From Liolophura sinensis (taxonomy: Eukaryota > Mollusca > Polyplacophora > Chitonida > Chitonidae), in assembly GCF_032854445.1 (NCBI RefSeq), contig NC_088295.1, positions 67,551,058-67,615,057 of the forward strand: a stretch of 64,000 nt of DNA, read 5' to 3'. The notes below the pieces were generated by a model. The model had not been told where the DNA came from and did not search any database. It saw only the letters and a list, made by a program, of their open reading frames with translations. Position 1 is the first letter of the stretch; the number at the start of each line of letters is the position of its first letter. Both the position numbers and the translations under genes were made by a program. Positions 35,666 through 49,200 of this stretch are shown one piece after another.

Positions 35666-38600
35666 ATTACCGGGACTAAATAAGTTTTTAAAAAATTTTA
35701 AACTTTTTATAAACGTTCTTACTCTCAGATGTAGAAAACTAGTATTCTTGTGCAATTTGTTTGAAGCGAAACCTCAACAGGAAAATAACGCGTTCCGTTC
35801 CTGAAAATAGTTGGAACTGTTTAATATACACCATACACTACACTACATCTCCAGTTATAAAGTCTTCATAAAATGTGTAGATATTCACAGATTTCCTCAG
35901 ATATACTTTAATAAGACTTAGAAAGTCGACCTATATAGATGCATGACGGAACCACGGATTTTATGCAGTGATACCATGCCGATTTTTTGTTGAATTTCAG
36001 CCATCAGTCATTGCAAGCCCAGTGTTTCCATGAATATTCATTGCATATTTCAGTCCATAGTTATTGTATAAACGGTTATATGAAGACCATATCCAGGCTT
36101 TAGCCCTCATTAATTATAGGGCTGTGTTTCTATTTAAAATTATAGAATGTGTCAGTACCCCGAGTTTAAAAACAAATCCGTTGCCAATTTCAACTGTCAA
36201 CCATTATATACCCATTATTCCCTTGTAGATCTGCTGCAAAATTAAAGCTCTTAATCACCACTTGCTGTACGTTTTATGTAGACCCACTTCATCATGTGCA
36301 GCCTGACCGAATCACTGAATCGCCCGTGTTTTTATGCAAAAAAAAAAAACCCTAACAAGTTCTTGATTCATCTATAAGTCAATATGCTTCACATAATGAA
36401 TTTATTTCATTTTTTTTCACTGTTGGTCGAGTATTTATGTAGTTCAATTCCGTTTTGTATGGACCATCTGATTTCCAACAGGCCTGACCATTTTTAGCCA
36501 AAAAAGCCCATTTTAGCCACAAGCCCCATTGTTATGTAACGCTTCGTAGCACGATTGATGCGCAAGCAGGTTTATCTTGAGGTAATTACCAAATAAAAGC
36601 TATCCCATCACGCCAGTCGATACATCACTAGTTTAATCTGGAGTTAACTTACCTCCAGAAGGTGGGATACACACGTGTACAGCTTAGCGGGTATGACCCC
36701 CTGAGTGCATCTCTTCTTTAGCCACGTGATCTATCATTGGCTTACAACAGTGTAAATTAAGGAACTTCTACGATCCGTTAGTGTTATGGTCTGATGTCTG
36801 GTAGCGTCTTTTAGAATAGACAACAGCGAGTAAAATTCGAACAGCGATGCTAAAACCATGCTAAAAGCAGCGCCCGTTCACAGACCGTTCAGCTTTTACC
36901 CAAAGCTATAGCTATACGGTCCGAAAACAAGCCTCTGCCATATTGTGCCTCTCCAAACAAGATAATACATTTAAAATGTCTTCTGCCAATTGTTCACGTT
37001 TTACAGTTTTGCTTACAAACCACAACCCACCCTATGATGCCATCTACTCTGTGAACAAGAGGTTATAAAAATGATTTTAAAAAGCCGCAGTGCCTCATCA
37101 TTGCACCAATTATAAACGTTACGCCAGCTGAAAGACGTATTGGATTCTTTTCATAAAAACATGTCACAAAGAATATATATTTTACATTAATCTACCTTGG
37201 AAGATATGGAGTAGTTCAGGTGCAGTATGACGTATGTATAGGAATTTTATGCTGGGATGCCTTGAGTCACGAACAACATATCAACATATAAGCCAGTCTC
37301 ATTTTTAACAATACAACAAAAACGTTGTCAATGGCTTTGCAGCACTTCAGTGCATATAAAGATCGGGTTGAACTATATACAATTCTCTGAAGACATATAA
37401 GCTTGGTTCCAAAAGGCTTAACTGTACTGCTGTCTACAGATTATTTGAATGTTTATTAGCGTTTATTAGCGAAGGGAGCCTAGCCAACTTTGTTGCCCGA
37501 GTGCTAGTATCATTTTCAGAACAGGACTTGGCTAATGACGCCACCAGCCCGCAAATCCAGAAATTTGATCAGTTTTGACTGAAAGTACATTTGAAATTCA
37601 TCTTTAACGCGTATTTTGTTTATAAATGAAATGCTGATGACGCCGTGAACAAAAAATCAAAACAAAAAAAAATAAATCGCGAATTAATATTTAAAATCAC
37701 GATAGGTGCCCTGGAATTTCTCGCATATCAAGGCGTCGAAAGAGACAAATGCATAATGTTCAGCCTTCTATAGCTGTTTTCTCTAGCGACATGCCTTTAT
37801 TTAATAAAATAATATTCTGTACTCTGCTAAACCCCAAAGAAATAAGTGATCAACAAGTTCATCTCCACATTGTTCCTGACAATTAACGGAATTGTTACTG
37901 TGTAATAGATGCACAATTGTGTCTTTCGCAGCGTTCTGAATCAGTTTGATTTCACTGTTGACTTCTTGAAGAATTTTCCCCTCCGACAACGGCAGTTTTA
38001 TGAGTTGGTGAGTTGGTGGTGGAATGGCATTTATGTCTGGACTCATTATATGCCATTTACAAAACATTGGGTGTGTGGGACGGTCCTCTTCCTACTACAG
38101 ACAAACATTCAAGGCCAGAGGGGCCTTAGACAGGTGAACTCCTCAACAATACCTCAGCTTGTCAGATCTGGCAGTCACCTTTGTCAGGAAAACCGCCCTT
38201 CTTCCACCCCCTTACAGCTAATTTCTAGGCGTCTCTAATCTGAAGAGCATTTTACTACAGAAAATCTCTTTGCTAAGATACTTATGGTAAGAAAAGTGCT
38301 CCGAACCTTAAGGACTTACCAAAATCTCTCTGTTGGCATTAATTTCTGAGAGTTTTCGTCCTGAAATACATTATTTATTTTCACACGTTTCCTAAATCAG
38401 TCAAACCTGCCGTATACGGTGAACGGCAATTGACCGACTCAGCCTTTCCATTCAATCAATCGATGGTTTTTGGAATCCATCAATAAAGAATTTCAACGCC
38501 GTGCTTCTTTCTGTCCCCGAAAAGGGATGCACGAGGCGTTATCGGGTCTGAGAAGGACACGAATCGATATGTACAATTCTAGTCCGGATGAATCACAATC

Positions 38601-39439
38601 TTCTCAACTTCTAGAAATATAAACAACTTCTATGTTTCGTTTGTTCCGTAAGGATAAGGACACTTTCAGACTCTCTGTGTGCTTCATGATATATTTACGC
38701 GAAGTAGTTGGCAAACTGAAAATTGCGTGATGCCCATGTGTAGCATACTCAGCATGAAGAGGCGTTCCGTTCCACCTAATAACAGCTTTTTGGTTCCACG
38801 AGTAAATATGAAGTTTTATAGAAACTCTTACATCATGGTTGAGGTTCATTTCTTATTTAGACATCTTCTAACATCTGAATGCTACAGTGACACGAAAGCG
38901 CCCATAACACAGAATGGTACACATTACAACGGCGTACGCTTTTAAAACTACGGGTAAATGTTGGACCAACGGCATTTTTCCCATCCAATGAAGATTTTAA
39001 CTGAGTGACTGATTGTTTGAAAGTTGTATTGATTGACTGATTCATAGAAAGTTTTATTCCATGCTCATACTCAACGCTCATACTTAAGAATATTGAAAGC
39101 TTGGAGAGAAGATACACTATCGCATGGAAAACTTTACCTGTAATAGGCGAAAAAATATTGAACTTATACCCATTCCATCGACATCGCAAAAAGGTGCGGT
39201 TGCACAAGCAGTCGCGATCCAGATAGGCCTCATGTTCATTTGCGGTTACCTGAGCCGAGCGTCGATGGCAAGATCACTAAGAACTGTTCAGGGTGTTGAG
39301 ACGTTATGAAGTGTTCAGCGTTTGTGTCGCTCAGTACATTCCTGGTGGAATCAGGTACTCTTGTAAGCGAACAATTATCGTTCTTATATGGCATTTAGTA
39401 TACGCATATGTATAGTTTTAGTGCTTGAACAGACACAAG

Positions 39440-39687
39440 TGAGTGAGTGAGTGCTTAGGGTTTAACGTCGTGCTCAACAATTTTTCAGGCAAGTAAGCCG
39501 CCCAGCCCGATCCATTATACTGATACGGGTCAACCAGTCGTTGCACTATACCCTTCATGCTGAACGCAAAGCGAGGAAGTCACAACTTCCTCTTTTGAGG
39601 TCTTAGGTGTGACTCGATCCAGGATTGACCCTGGATCTACCGCTCCCGAAGCGGACGTTCTACCAACTGTGCTATCGGGGCCGGTTC
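39440..39687 (-). mobile_element. SINE family B, internally deleted, with target duplication
   Basis: It has both ends of family B: GTGAGTGAGTGCTTAGGG on one side and GGATCTACCGCTCCCGAAGC on the other. The middle (about 100 bp of the 21.8-kb copy, with the GAAGGAATCC segment) is missing. It is flanked by TGAACAGACAC at 39426-39436 and 39688-39698. Confidence 0.88.
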
Positions 39688-40853
39688 TGAACAGACACGA
39701 CACCATGTGCTCCAGCCACTTTCAAGTAAACTACTTCGTCTCTTTGTCTTATTGCATGGTCGTAAATTTACTCTTGTGTTGTTTACGCTCGTTTTGTCAT
39801 GCTGTATTTTTTTGTTTTCGTTGTCCGGTGGCGATTCTGGTTTGCGTTTGCCAGGTGACACTGCATGGAAACTATGATTTGTATTTCCTCACAACTGAAA
39901 ATTCCGTAAGGATATGCCTGCACACAGGAAGCCATGTCAATAAGCGTTAATCCGATTAGCGGATAGAGAATTTTCCGGCTTCGCCTGCTTCCATTGTTTT
40001 CAGGGGTTGGGTGGCGATGGACAGGTCGATGGTGCTCTGGTGTGGTCTTGCATGAAGTACGCTTAAAGCCACCTGTCTTTCACCAGTATGACATAAAGGA
40101 GATTTTAATGTCTGAGTGTGGGTGTGTCCTTGATTGCTACTTCATATCCATATTCAGAATAAACCCCCCAGAAAGATTAACGTGAAGCCATCACTGGGAT
40201 CTAGGATTGTTCATTGTGAGGAGACAAAGTTGGGTGTGAAGTATGCCTTTGACGTATGGCATTTTGTATTTTGCAGGCGTTTATGTCGTTCAGTGCACCT
40301 AATTTTCTTTCTTGGGGCTGAATTGAATGCCAGCCAATTCTTCGTCCATGTGATTCTTCCCTGTATAGTAACAATAAGAAACAGCATATTACCAGACAAT
40401 CAGTAAACAGCTACCCCTAGTGTGGAATGGTTTGTAGCAAAACTTCATTGCAACTGGTGAAGACGACACGCTAGTCCTCGATATTTACTCGAACCATTTA
40501 CGCCTTGGCAAGAAAAAGAAAAAATCCAACTTCATTTCGTTATCTTCGTTTTGTATACATGCAACCAAATACGGACCATTGTTGTAACATCATTACGTCG
40601 AGGATGGCTGGCTTCCATAAATGGATCCATTAGATCAGAGTAAACACGAGACTAGCAATCCTGATAAATGAAAGTTTACTTCCTTACCACTACCTCCTTA
40701 TAACCGTTCCCTATAACGTAACATCAAATCCTTTCTAGGATATGGCCATTTAAAAAAAATCTTCCAAGAGATCGAGACTTGGAGTCTATCTTGCACACTG
40801 ACCTGCTGCCATTGTCACAGTTCTAAGAATCGGAGGCTTTTGGTTATTGACCT

Positions 40854-40985
40854 GGGCCCGGTTTCACGAAGCACTCTTAACGATACCTTCACTGGACCAC
40901 CACTGCAACCAGTACTGTAGGCATTACGTCGTCATGGTAGTTGCGAGCTCGTAACGTTAAGAGAGCTTCGTGAAACAGGGTCCTG
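40854..40985. mobile_element. MITE-like element with long inverted ends
   Basis: The left end GGTTTCACGAAGCACTCTTA ACG is inverted at the right end (CGTTAAGAGAGCTTCGTGAA ACAGGG). The inverted ends are about 27 bp, the length about 132 bp, with no ORF. A diverged partial relative lies at 56223-56303. Confidence 0.75.
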
Positions 40986-41315
40986 CAACGTCCATATTGG
41001 CAGGCATACAAATATTTGTTTCGATGCATAGATTCATATCAATATAATATCCAGCCGGTCGTAACGTAATTGTTGCTGGATGTCTTCTGAGTTTAAAATA
41101 CCAAACGAGATGGCGGTGTACATGTGGTTGCATAAAGTTATAATTTCACTGAAAATGCCACAGAAACATAACCTTAGAAAGATACAACCGAACAACCTTA
41201 GAGATGAACGGATGCTAAAAATTCAAGTGACATAATTTTGTGCTCAAAGGATGTGCCCTGCGTAAGCTTTTACATTTTCGGAGTTGATGTGTTAGTATTC
41301 AAATTAAACATTGTG

Positions 41316-41587
41316 TTGGAAGTTGTAACTTCCTCGCTTGGCGTTCAGCATGAAGGGTATAATGCAACGACTGGTTGACCCGTATCAGTATAATTGTTCG
41401 GGCAGGGCCGCTTACTTGCCTGCGGTGAGTCGCCACAGTGAAGAAGCACTAGATAAAAGAGCGGTGGAAATTCGCCCTGCAACAAGGAGGCACATCACAT
41501 GTACCCTAAGGATTTCTTCGTCGTCATATGGCTAAAAAATTGTTGAGCACGACGTTAAACCCTAAGCACTCACCCAGTCACTCGCAC
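41316..41587 (+). mobile_element. SINE family B, 5' truncated
   Basis: Forward copy beginning in the body (TTGTAACTTCCTCGCTTGGC) and ending with the shared tail GACGTTAAACCCTAAGCACT. It is flanked by ACATTGTG at 41308-41315 and 41588-41595. Confidence 0.82.
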
Positions 41588-41896
41588 ACATTGTGACGAT
41601 GAACATGTTGAGCTCAGGATTCTCAAAATACGTTTTCCTTTTGTACAAGATTATCAACAAGTCCCTAATCTGTTGATCTGAAAAATGAACACATAATGTC
41701 ATGTCTCCTGAAAATAAGCATGGCGTTTTAGTCGTTGCATTTTTCCATGGCGATTCATTTCATCTTTCACCTCTTAGTAACTGTATGACCTATTTTTATA
41801 TGTAGACCAACTGTATGTTTCACAGTCGTTTTCTGGCACATGTTTCAAAGTACATCGTATACATAAAGGGTCTTCAAAGACTGACCCCGTAGGGCC

Positions 41897-42001
41897 TAGT
41901 ATCAAATTTATCAAACGGGAGTTTAAAAAATTCGTTTGTTTCGAGCCTCTGGCAAGAAACAAACGAAATTTTTGACTCGAGTTTTACTAAATTTGATACT
42001 A
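41897..42001. mobile_element. short perfect-length hairpin element
   Basis: Two 46-nt arms (41897-41942 and 41956-42001) are inverted copies separated by a 13-nt loop. Both outer 14 nt (TAGTATCAAATTTA) and inner ends (CGTTTGTTTC) match exactly; the middle is less alike. It fits a small foldback MITE or a structured RNA. Confidence 0.65.
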
Positions 42002-42861
42002 AAGGGAAACGAGTTGGAGAATCTGTTATTCCCATAAACAGAACAATGACAAAAAGTACAAAACAGTGCCTCAAATCAGCTTGATAATTTTGTATTGTGT
42101 CTCTGTTAACAGAAGAGCGTGCAGAAGCACGGAGAAATTTACGGGTCTGAGATCAGTCCTCTGACCAAAACGCAACACTCATGTGCAGGATGATATATGT
42201 TCGCCACACAAAGGAATTCAACTTCAGATCTGCCCTTACTGACTAAAGTTTGGGTGAACTTTTTACTTTATCATCTACACAATTAAAACCGAGAAGCGGA
42301 TAATTGTTTTCGGTTTACGAACATTAATAAAATCAGTGACGAAGACATTAACGCATGAGAAATCCGGCTTAAATGCCACTAAACATACCAGACAAGAACA
42401 GTCCAAACTTCTCCGGCAACATCATTCTTACGTGACAATTTAGGGATGAAACTGATGTACGAATGTCCAAAGCATCTATGACTGTACAGTCTATATGGTT
42501 ATGTATACGTCTTTGACGTTTGCCCTCAGTGCAGACTACAAGTCACGCAGCAAAAACAAAGTTCGACGTATTTGTAGCTTTTGATTGGCGGATTTATATC
42601 AGTGAAGTGTCGTGAGCTAATCAAGTAGCTCCCTACATAGTGGACGAAAGATGGGATACGAAATTTATCCTAACCCCTTTATCACATTGGATTACATTTA
42701 TGGGATAATTATGGAGGCACATTGCAAGCTCAGCTATTAATAACTGCATGGCGTTTCATGTTTGAGTTTTGAATCACCGTATGGCCCATGTTGCAAAACA
42801 AAGCCTTTGCACGTTTCAAAGGGCATGGAGCATTTGTTTGGTGTTTTTCGTTGAACTATAC

Positions 42862-42867
<6 letters not shown>

Positions 42868-42926
<59 letters not shown>
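42868..42926. repeat. (TA)n microsatellite
   Basis: About 59 bp of uninterrupted alternating A and T, in U5. Confidence 0.97.
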
Positions 42927-42929
<3 letters not shown>

Positions 42930-43339
42930 GCCCGTGCTCAACTATTTCCTATTTATCATTTATATATAATATCATTATAAGTCGATCCCGTGACGTCAGT
43001 CGATAGATCACTGTTTTAAGCTGAAGTTAACCGCGAGAAGACAGATTGGCGGAGGTGACCCATGCGTGACGTCTTCTTTAGTGACGTGATCTATCATTTG
43101 TTTTCAACTGTGTAAAACGCGGAACATTTTTACACATTTTTTACACGATTTGTCAATATTATATTCGAAGTCCCTGGATAGCGTTACCTGATAATTATCC
43201 TGAAACACCACATTCCGTTCCCAAATTGGTTGGTGAAGAACTTCAGTCATATTAAACACCTTAAAATCTGTCCGCTGAAGTGAATACAGTCTGGTACTAT
43301 AGTTAGTTGCAGACAAATATCCACACTACGAAATCGGAA

Positions 43340-43640
43340 AACCCCGGGATCAAACTCGTGTCAAACCAAAGACTTTAAAAATGGTACTTGCTGCTGCCTC
43401 GCTTGGCGCTCAGCACTGAAAGGTTAAAGCAAGGAAATAGGACTGGTTGGCCCGGTGTCAGTATAATGTGATTTGGTGGGGTGTCATGCCTGTTGTTTTC
43501 GGCATGATACTTCACTGGTGGCAGCCAGTCATCGTACCACAAGAAGAGAAAACATTAATGTACACACACATAATGACTCCTCGTCGTCATATGAAATGAA
43601 AAAAAATGTTAAGTACGACGTTAAACCCAAAGCATGCATA
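43340..43640 (+). mobile_element. SINE family C, 5' truncated
   Basis: It matches the 6.8-kb copy from CCCGGGATCAAACTCG through GGCGCTCAGCACTGAAAGGT to AAGTACGACGTTAAACCC. The A-box part is absent. Confidence 0.82.
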
Positions 43641-45989
43641 TATGTATGATTTGATGATGTATACGATTTACACTGTTCTCCACAATGTCTATGCGTATTT
43701 TAATAAGAAAACGTCTATATTGCTTGTGCCAATTTTTTTGTGGGGTGACAGGGGATCATTTTACAGCTTTGCTTGCAAGCAATTTCTCTGCAATTGACGT
43801 CTACAAATGGTAAACAATGTTTAAGTGCTTTGTCATTGCAATGTTTACAATACAGATATAAAAGACGGATGAGATTCTTTATATCAATGCAAGTGGCACA
43901 GAATGTATTTTACACTAATCCAGGCTGAAAGATTTCCAGTATATTTCAGCAGCAGTGTGACCTATATCCATACAATTTATTATACACAATGTGTATTGGG
44001 TTACTCTTTGAATGGAGAACAAATGTGACATCCACATATAAGCCAGTCTCGTTTCTAACACTAGCCAGAGGGTTTATCAAAGGATTTGAAGACCTATATA
44101 AGGTATATAGTTATCAGGCTGACCTATGTACAATTTCCAGAAACCTAATAAGTTTGGCTCCGAGAGGCTAAGATGTATTACTTTCTGGGCAATTTATACG
44201 TGGGGCGCAAGTGGAAACGATACATCAATTCTAAAAGACTACATCGGATTTATTCTCACTTGTCATATGTTCCGTATTTTACGCAGTTGTAGTCCACTTT
44301 AGGGCCAGTATATATTGATGACGAAGCTGTTTGGCGCCCAAAGCTTAATCTTTCGCCTATGTGTTCAACATTCTTCTCCATACTGGTAAAAATTATACTG
44401 TTAATAGAGTTCATCTTTTGTGTTTGGACAGCACTATATCATGGTTCGTGCATATGGCGTAAATATTTCACGTTTTATTCCCCATTTGTTGCATTCAGTC
44501 AATAAATCCCGACTAGTTATGTTGTTAGATAATCATTTTCGAGACCTTACGGAACTTGGCCAACGAAGTGGTCTGTTCTATTTAAATTATTATTTTTTGT
44601 TGATAGGAGTTGAAATTGCGAACACTTTATAAATGTTCTGTTACGACAAATCTATCGCAATAAGAATTTCTAGACATCGCCGTAAACTACACTATGCAGA
44701 GAAGATATAAATTGTGACTAGATTTGTCGAATTGGGCCCAGTTGTGACCGATCTGCTGAAGCTTCAAGTCCGGAGGTTTGTCACGTAAGTGGTGAAGAGC
44801 AGTCCTTTCCGCCAGGTTCTTCTACTCATATGGAACAATAAACGCAAGCGTAATATGAATCAAATTTTGAGCACCGCGCAAAAAAAAGTGAACTAAATAA
44901 ATAAACCTCAGCTTAATAATTAACACATCATGGATCTGCGGACTTTGACAAATAAAGATGTTCCGGTTCAATCCTAACAATCACAAGACCCATTTCCAAA
45001 ACAAAGGTTTTACACAAAGCACTTCAGAAAGTACATAAAGTTAGACACTAACACTAACAATTATTTCTAGTCATAACATTATCCCTAGTACAGCGTTTTT
45101 ACTGCTGTAACACCAACATGGTTCCGAACTGAAGTGTTCGATGATAAGAAGTCACATCTGTGATACATCTGTTCTGCAGTGGGCTTTAACATAATTCTGG
45201 ATTTCCTGATAAAAACATTCATGCAGATTTTGTCCCAGGACTGAAGACAATATCTTTTTGACGTATCTGAAAACTGCTGACTGCTTCTTCAGTGGCAGCT
45301 CACCTTATAGCGTAGACTCTTTCCATGGGACTTGTTTTAGAAGTTTTTCTTGTGGCCTTAGAAAGTCCTTGTCCCGTAAATGAATATGGGGCCCCACGCT
45401 CAGATTGTGGAAATGATGTACACCTTATTCTGTACATCTATTTGAGACGAAGATGAGATGTGCAAACAATTGGAATATGATAAATTTATTATTCTGAGAG
45501 TCTACGATTGTTTTGCTAATCTTGGTAATACAGTTTCGTGAAACACTATTCCATTTCGGCTGCTTTGTACCGGCCTAGCCATACATGTTATATTGTCGTC
45601 CATACGTGATATTTCATACAGACAGCAATATAAGTATAGCTTACCTAGCCTTGGCCATGGTCCATGTAACTATCGACATACGTAAAGATTATATACAGAA
45701 AAACCTTGAGGGCCAGTACCGTCATCTTTTGGCATTTTTGCGAACGAGTACAGCGGGACCCGAATGGCTTTATCTCGCACACGGACAGTACTATTGATTA
45801 CGAATATATTACGGCAGTAAAGTGTCTTTATTTTCAGTGCAGAGCAGGGTCAGTTTAACTGGCTGCTGATCATTTTACAGCGTCTCACAGTGAAATCCAT
45901 GAGGTAGATTAGCAGATACGCTCAGGAATGCCTTATATACTTCAACATAACACTGCATGTGTCTGTGATATCTGTGTCATAAATCAACC

Positions 45990-46215
45990 TTCCCGTGCTT
46001 CCTGCATAAATCACATCACCTTTTGGCGTTTTGACGCAAACATAAATCCATCTTTGGTAACATTTTGCGTAAACCACTTCTCCTTTTTGACATAAATCCA
46101 TCTTTCGCTGCTTTTAGCGTAAAACACATCTCCCTTTGTCGTTTTAACGTTGGCGTAAATCCATGTTTCCTTACTATTTGCATAAATCACAGCTCCTTTT
46201 GACTTTTTAACGAAG
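45990..46215. repeat. degenerate tandem repeat
   Basis: Loose repeats of 50-63 bp contain CATAAATCCATCTTT and CGTTTTAACG-like motifs, about four units (marks at 46044, 46094 and 46157). Confidence 0.55.
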
Positions 46216-46219
46216 GTAA

Positions 46220-49200
46220 CGTCATTTCTTAAGAAACTTAAGAGAAAATGAAAGGACTAACAACGTTTTTGTGAAAGCGTATATCCATGTAATATAATAT
46301 CTTAAAGTTTAGTCTTACTTTCAACCCATAATTTTGCTAGCCTCACACCTAAACTATTCGCCTTAAAATTCTAACTGAGGTAACTTGACAATTGGCCTGG
46401 GTTACATGTGACCATTTGCCAGTTATATAACACTGTGGTCGCTGCCCCTGTTTTAATGTCTGTGCTGTATATGTCTTGTATATTATAGGCTTTATATGTA
46501 TTAATATTAGGTTCATGCACAGCAACACGCCGAGTGTGGCGGAGAGCCGTCACATATTTATCTGTAACTTTGAATTTTAACAGATTATACTTTTAAGAAT
46601 AGTTAATAAGAATTAACATCTTCAATGATTCCAGGCATGATGCCATGTCTACACTACATGTGATATCTATTTAGGTCTATAGTCTTCCTCAGTATTGGCT
46701 GAGGGCGTGCTTCTACTGTTGTGCCGAACACGTCTGCTTTATGATACGTTGTGACTACTGCTTTATATGGCTTATAAGGGGGTAAAGAATCGTCGTTGAT
46801 TGGGTGGTGTGAGAGGTAGGATTAAAGTTTAAGTCAGTTCAAACCATTACCAAGCTGACTTTTATGTACGGTACGATACATTTATTCAGGACGGAATGCC
46901 CAAATACCAAAATAGCTCCACAATAACTTGTGGTTAAGGATACCAATAAGTGGCAGGCAAAAAGGGTAACAAACGACATGGTGTATTTTGATGGGTGGGC
47001 ATGCAGAACTTGAGTAGGCTTAAGAATTTGCAAGAGCTGCATGAGTCTCTGACAGAGAAACCTTACTATTAATTCCATGGGTTCACCATTAAGACGCCTG
47101 CCGCAGACAGCCTCTTGTGTCCAGCCATTTGACCAGTTTACACCATTCCATCAGGAGTGGACTGTGGGCCACTAAGGGTTAGAAATTCTAGTTGTAAATT
47201 GTGGCGGGATAGCAACAATACAACGGTATCTATTTATACACCGAGCTATATTGATCAACGGTAGCCGTATAGTTAGTCCGTCTATATAGATATATAATGT
47301 AGATGAGTGTAATCTGTGATTAAGACTCGTCTATCTTAATCCCAATTTTAATATTCGATCTGGTTCGGGGATTGCGGCACTCATTCACGTCCCTATATAC
47401 ATGCACCACGTCATAAAGTACGTATGCATGGACATGCATATAAATGAACTTAAAATGACACGGGTAGGACATTAAATAGTATCAACCGGCTTACATGAAT
47501 TAACAGCTGGGTTTGCTAATTTGTTACACAACAGGCTCTAACTCTTCTGGAGACACAGGGCGTTTTCTTTTCTACAAGACTACATGACTTGTGATTGGTG
47601 ATGGAATTAATCAGCATAATGGTTTGGCATGATTGTGATTTAGAATTTCATCTAGAAATAAGTAATGAAAGCTATTCAGTAAAAGAAGTATTCGAACTCT
47701 TTCATGTACACTAACTTTAGTTATGCAATAAACAAAGGAAACATGCGCCGCTAAGGAAATGAAACGAAGTTTTTCTTTTTAAAAGGATATTTAAAAAACA
47801 TTTTAATGTGATAGCCTGTGACGAAAAGCAAAAGGCCCTTGCTCAATATTTAGACTTATATCCCTCTGCTGCGATGGATGTGTAGCAAAAACAATCGTCA
47901 GCACATGTGGGTCAGTCACGTAGGCTGTTCACGTGTCTGCCCATCTACGAACTTACAAGTCTGTATTCTGGGTGCCAGTTCGGGGTTCGCGCAGATCTGT
48001 TGCCTTTCTCACAGACGTAACGTTGTGTATTGCGGTGACATTTCTCATCGTGATTGCGCCCAGTGATCTCTAACTATCATAGTTGTGATCGATGTATATT
48101 AACAGCCAAATATTAACACTAGGTAAATAATATCTGACCACTATAGCTGTGTTTGACGCCCTGGACCTGTATTATTCTGCAGAATAGAGAGAAGCTGGAA
48201 GTAATGCTAGTCACTGGATCACACAAGTTGATATCCAACGCAAACGATTATCACAATATCCAGCGAGTGAATGGATATTGAGCTAGCAGTGGCCTTTATG
48301 GAAACAGATGATAAACATATTGGCAAAAGCATCCTTTATAAATATTGTCCCTATACTCGTCTTGTCGGGATGCTCCATGGTAGGGGTGCCAAATTATAAC
48401 GGGGGTTGCCTCCGGCCTCTCCCACGTGGGTTATCTAACATATGCCTTCCAACACCTCCACTCAGACATACGCTCTGCCCGATATAATTAGATTTCTCGA
48501 TACGTCTTTCGAGCAGTATTGGCATATACCTGTACACGCAACTGCCCTTAATTACCAGCTTTTTGTTGAGACAAAGGAAGTGATAGCAGAGAATTCCAAC
48601 ACCAATTAGTTTAATGCTCATTATATCTATTCTGTTTGTTATATGTCACGATTACCAAATTGAATTCTTATGACAGATATAAAATGACAGCAATAATCTT
48701 GCTTCAATCTCAAGGTTTCTTCTCTTGGGAAGCTGTCAGCGAGTTTACTTAGCCAAAAAATGACTTGTCTCCTACAAGGCCTGGTATGGAAACGCGGGAA
48801 ATCGGCCCCAGTTAAAGAAACTGTTCACCTCTAGCAGCGAAACTGACTATAGCTGTGAGTGACAGCTACTGACATTGAGGCTACTTCTTATTTTCAGTTC
48901 TGTTTTACTCTTCTTTTCCTGTTATATGGCTAACACGCGACTTATAAAGCTCCATACATGCACTGAGGTGATGTATATAACATGGAAAAATTGTAGCTGG
49001 CTCCAGTGACACTAAAACATTCTTTTTTTTTTACAATAGACACTGTAGAATTGTGAAATTCACTGCACAACAAATGTAACTTTCTCAATAATTCTGCATC
49101 ACGAAGTTATGCACCAGTCAACTGAATACATATATAACAAATGTTCAGCCGCATACTTAATGTTAATGATAGCTAGAGAACCACATGTGCTCTACATCAA

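Larger units (their letters stand above)
29901..38110. repeat. large repeat unit U4 (older, about 8.2 kb)
   Basis: Block order matches U3: ACAGGTGAAC at 29910, the CGAGAAAACAGATGCACGAG block at 30240, GGAATGGTTTATGGCAAGAC at 33010, then GAGGTAATTACCAAATAA at 36579. Spacing between the first and second landmarks is about 3.1 kb against 2.2 kb in U1, partly because of a SINE at 31.2 kb. No coding gene is recognised. Confidence 0.72.
38111..45830. repeat. large repeat unit U5 (older, about 7.7 kb)
   Basis: Same block order again: ACAGGTGAAC at 38130, the GATGCACGAGGCGTTATCGG block near 38525, GGAATGGTTTGTAGC at 40424, a diverged block at 42960-43020, and TACAGCGGGACCCGAATGG at 45749 matching 28781 in U3. 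The end is set by the last block I can match. Confidence 0.7.

Noticed and set aside
47878-48066. 62-codon Cys-rich ORF
   Set aside because: No signal peptide, no known cysteine spacing and no repeat of the frame nearby; chance is likely.
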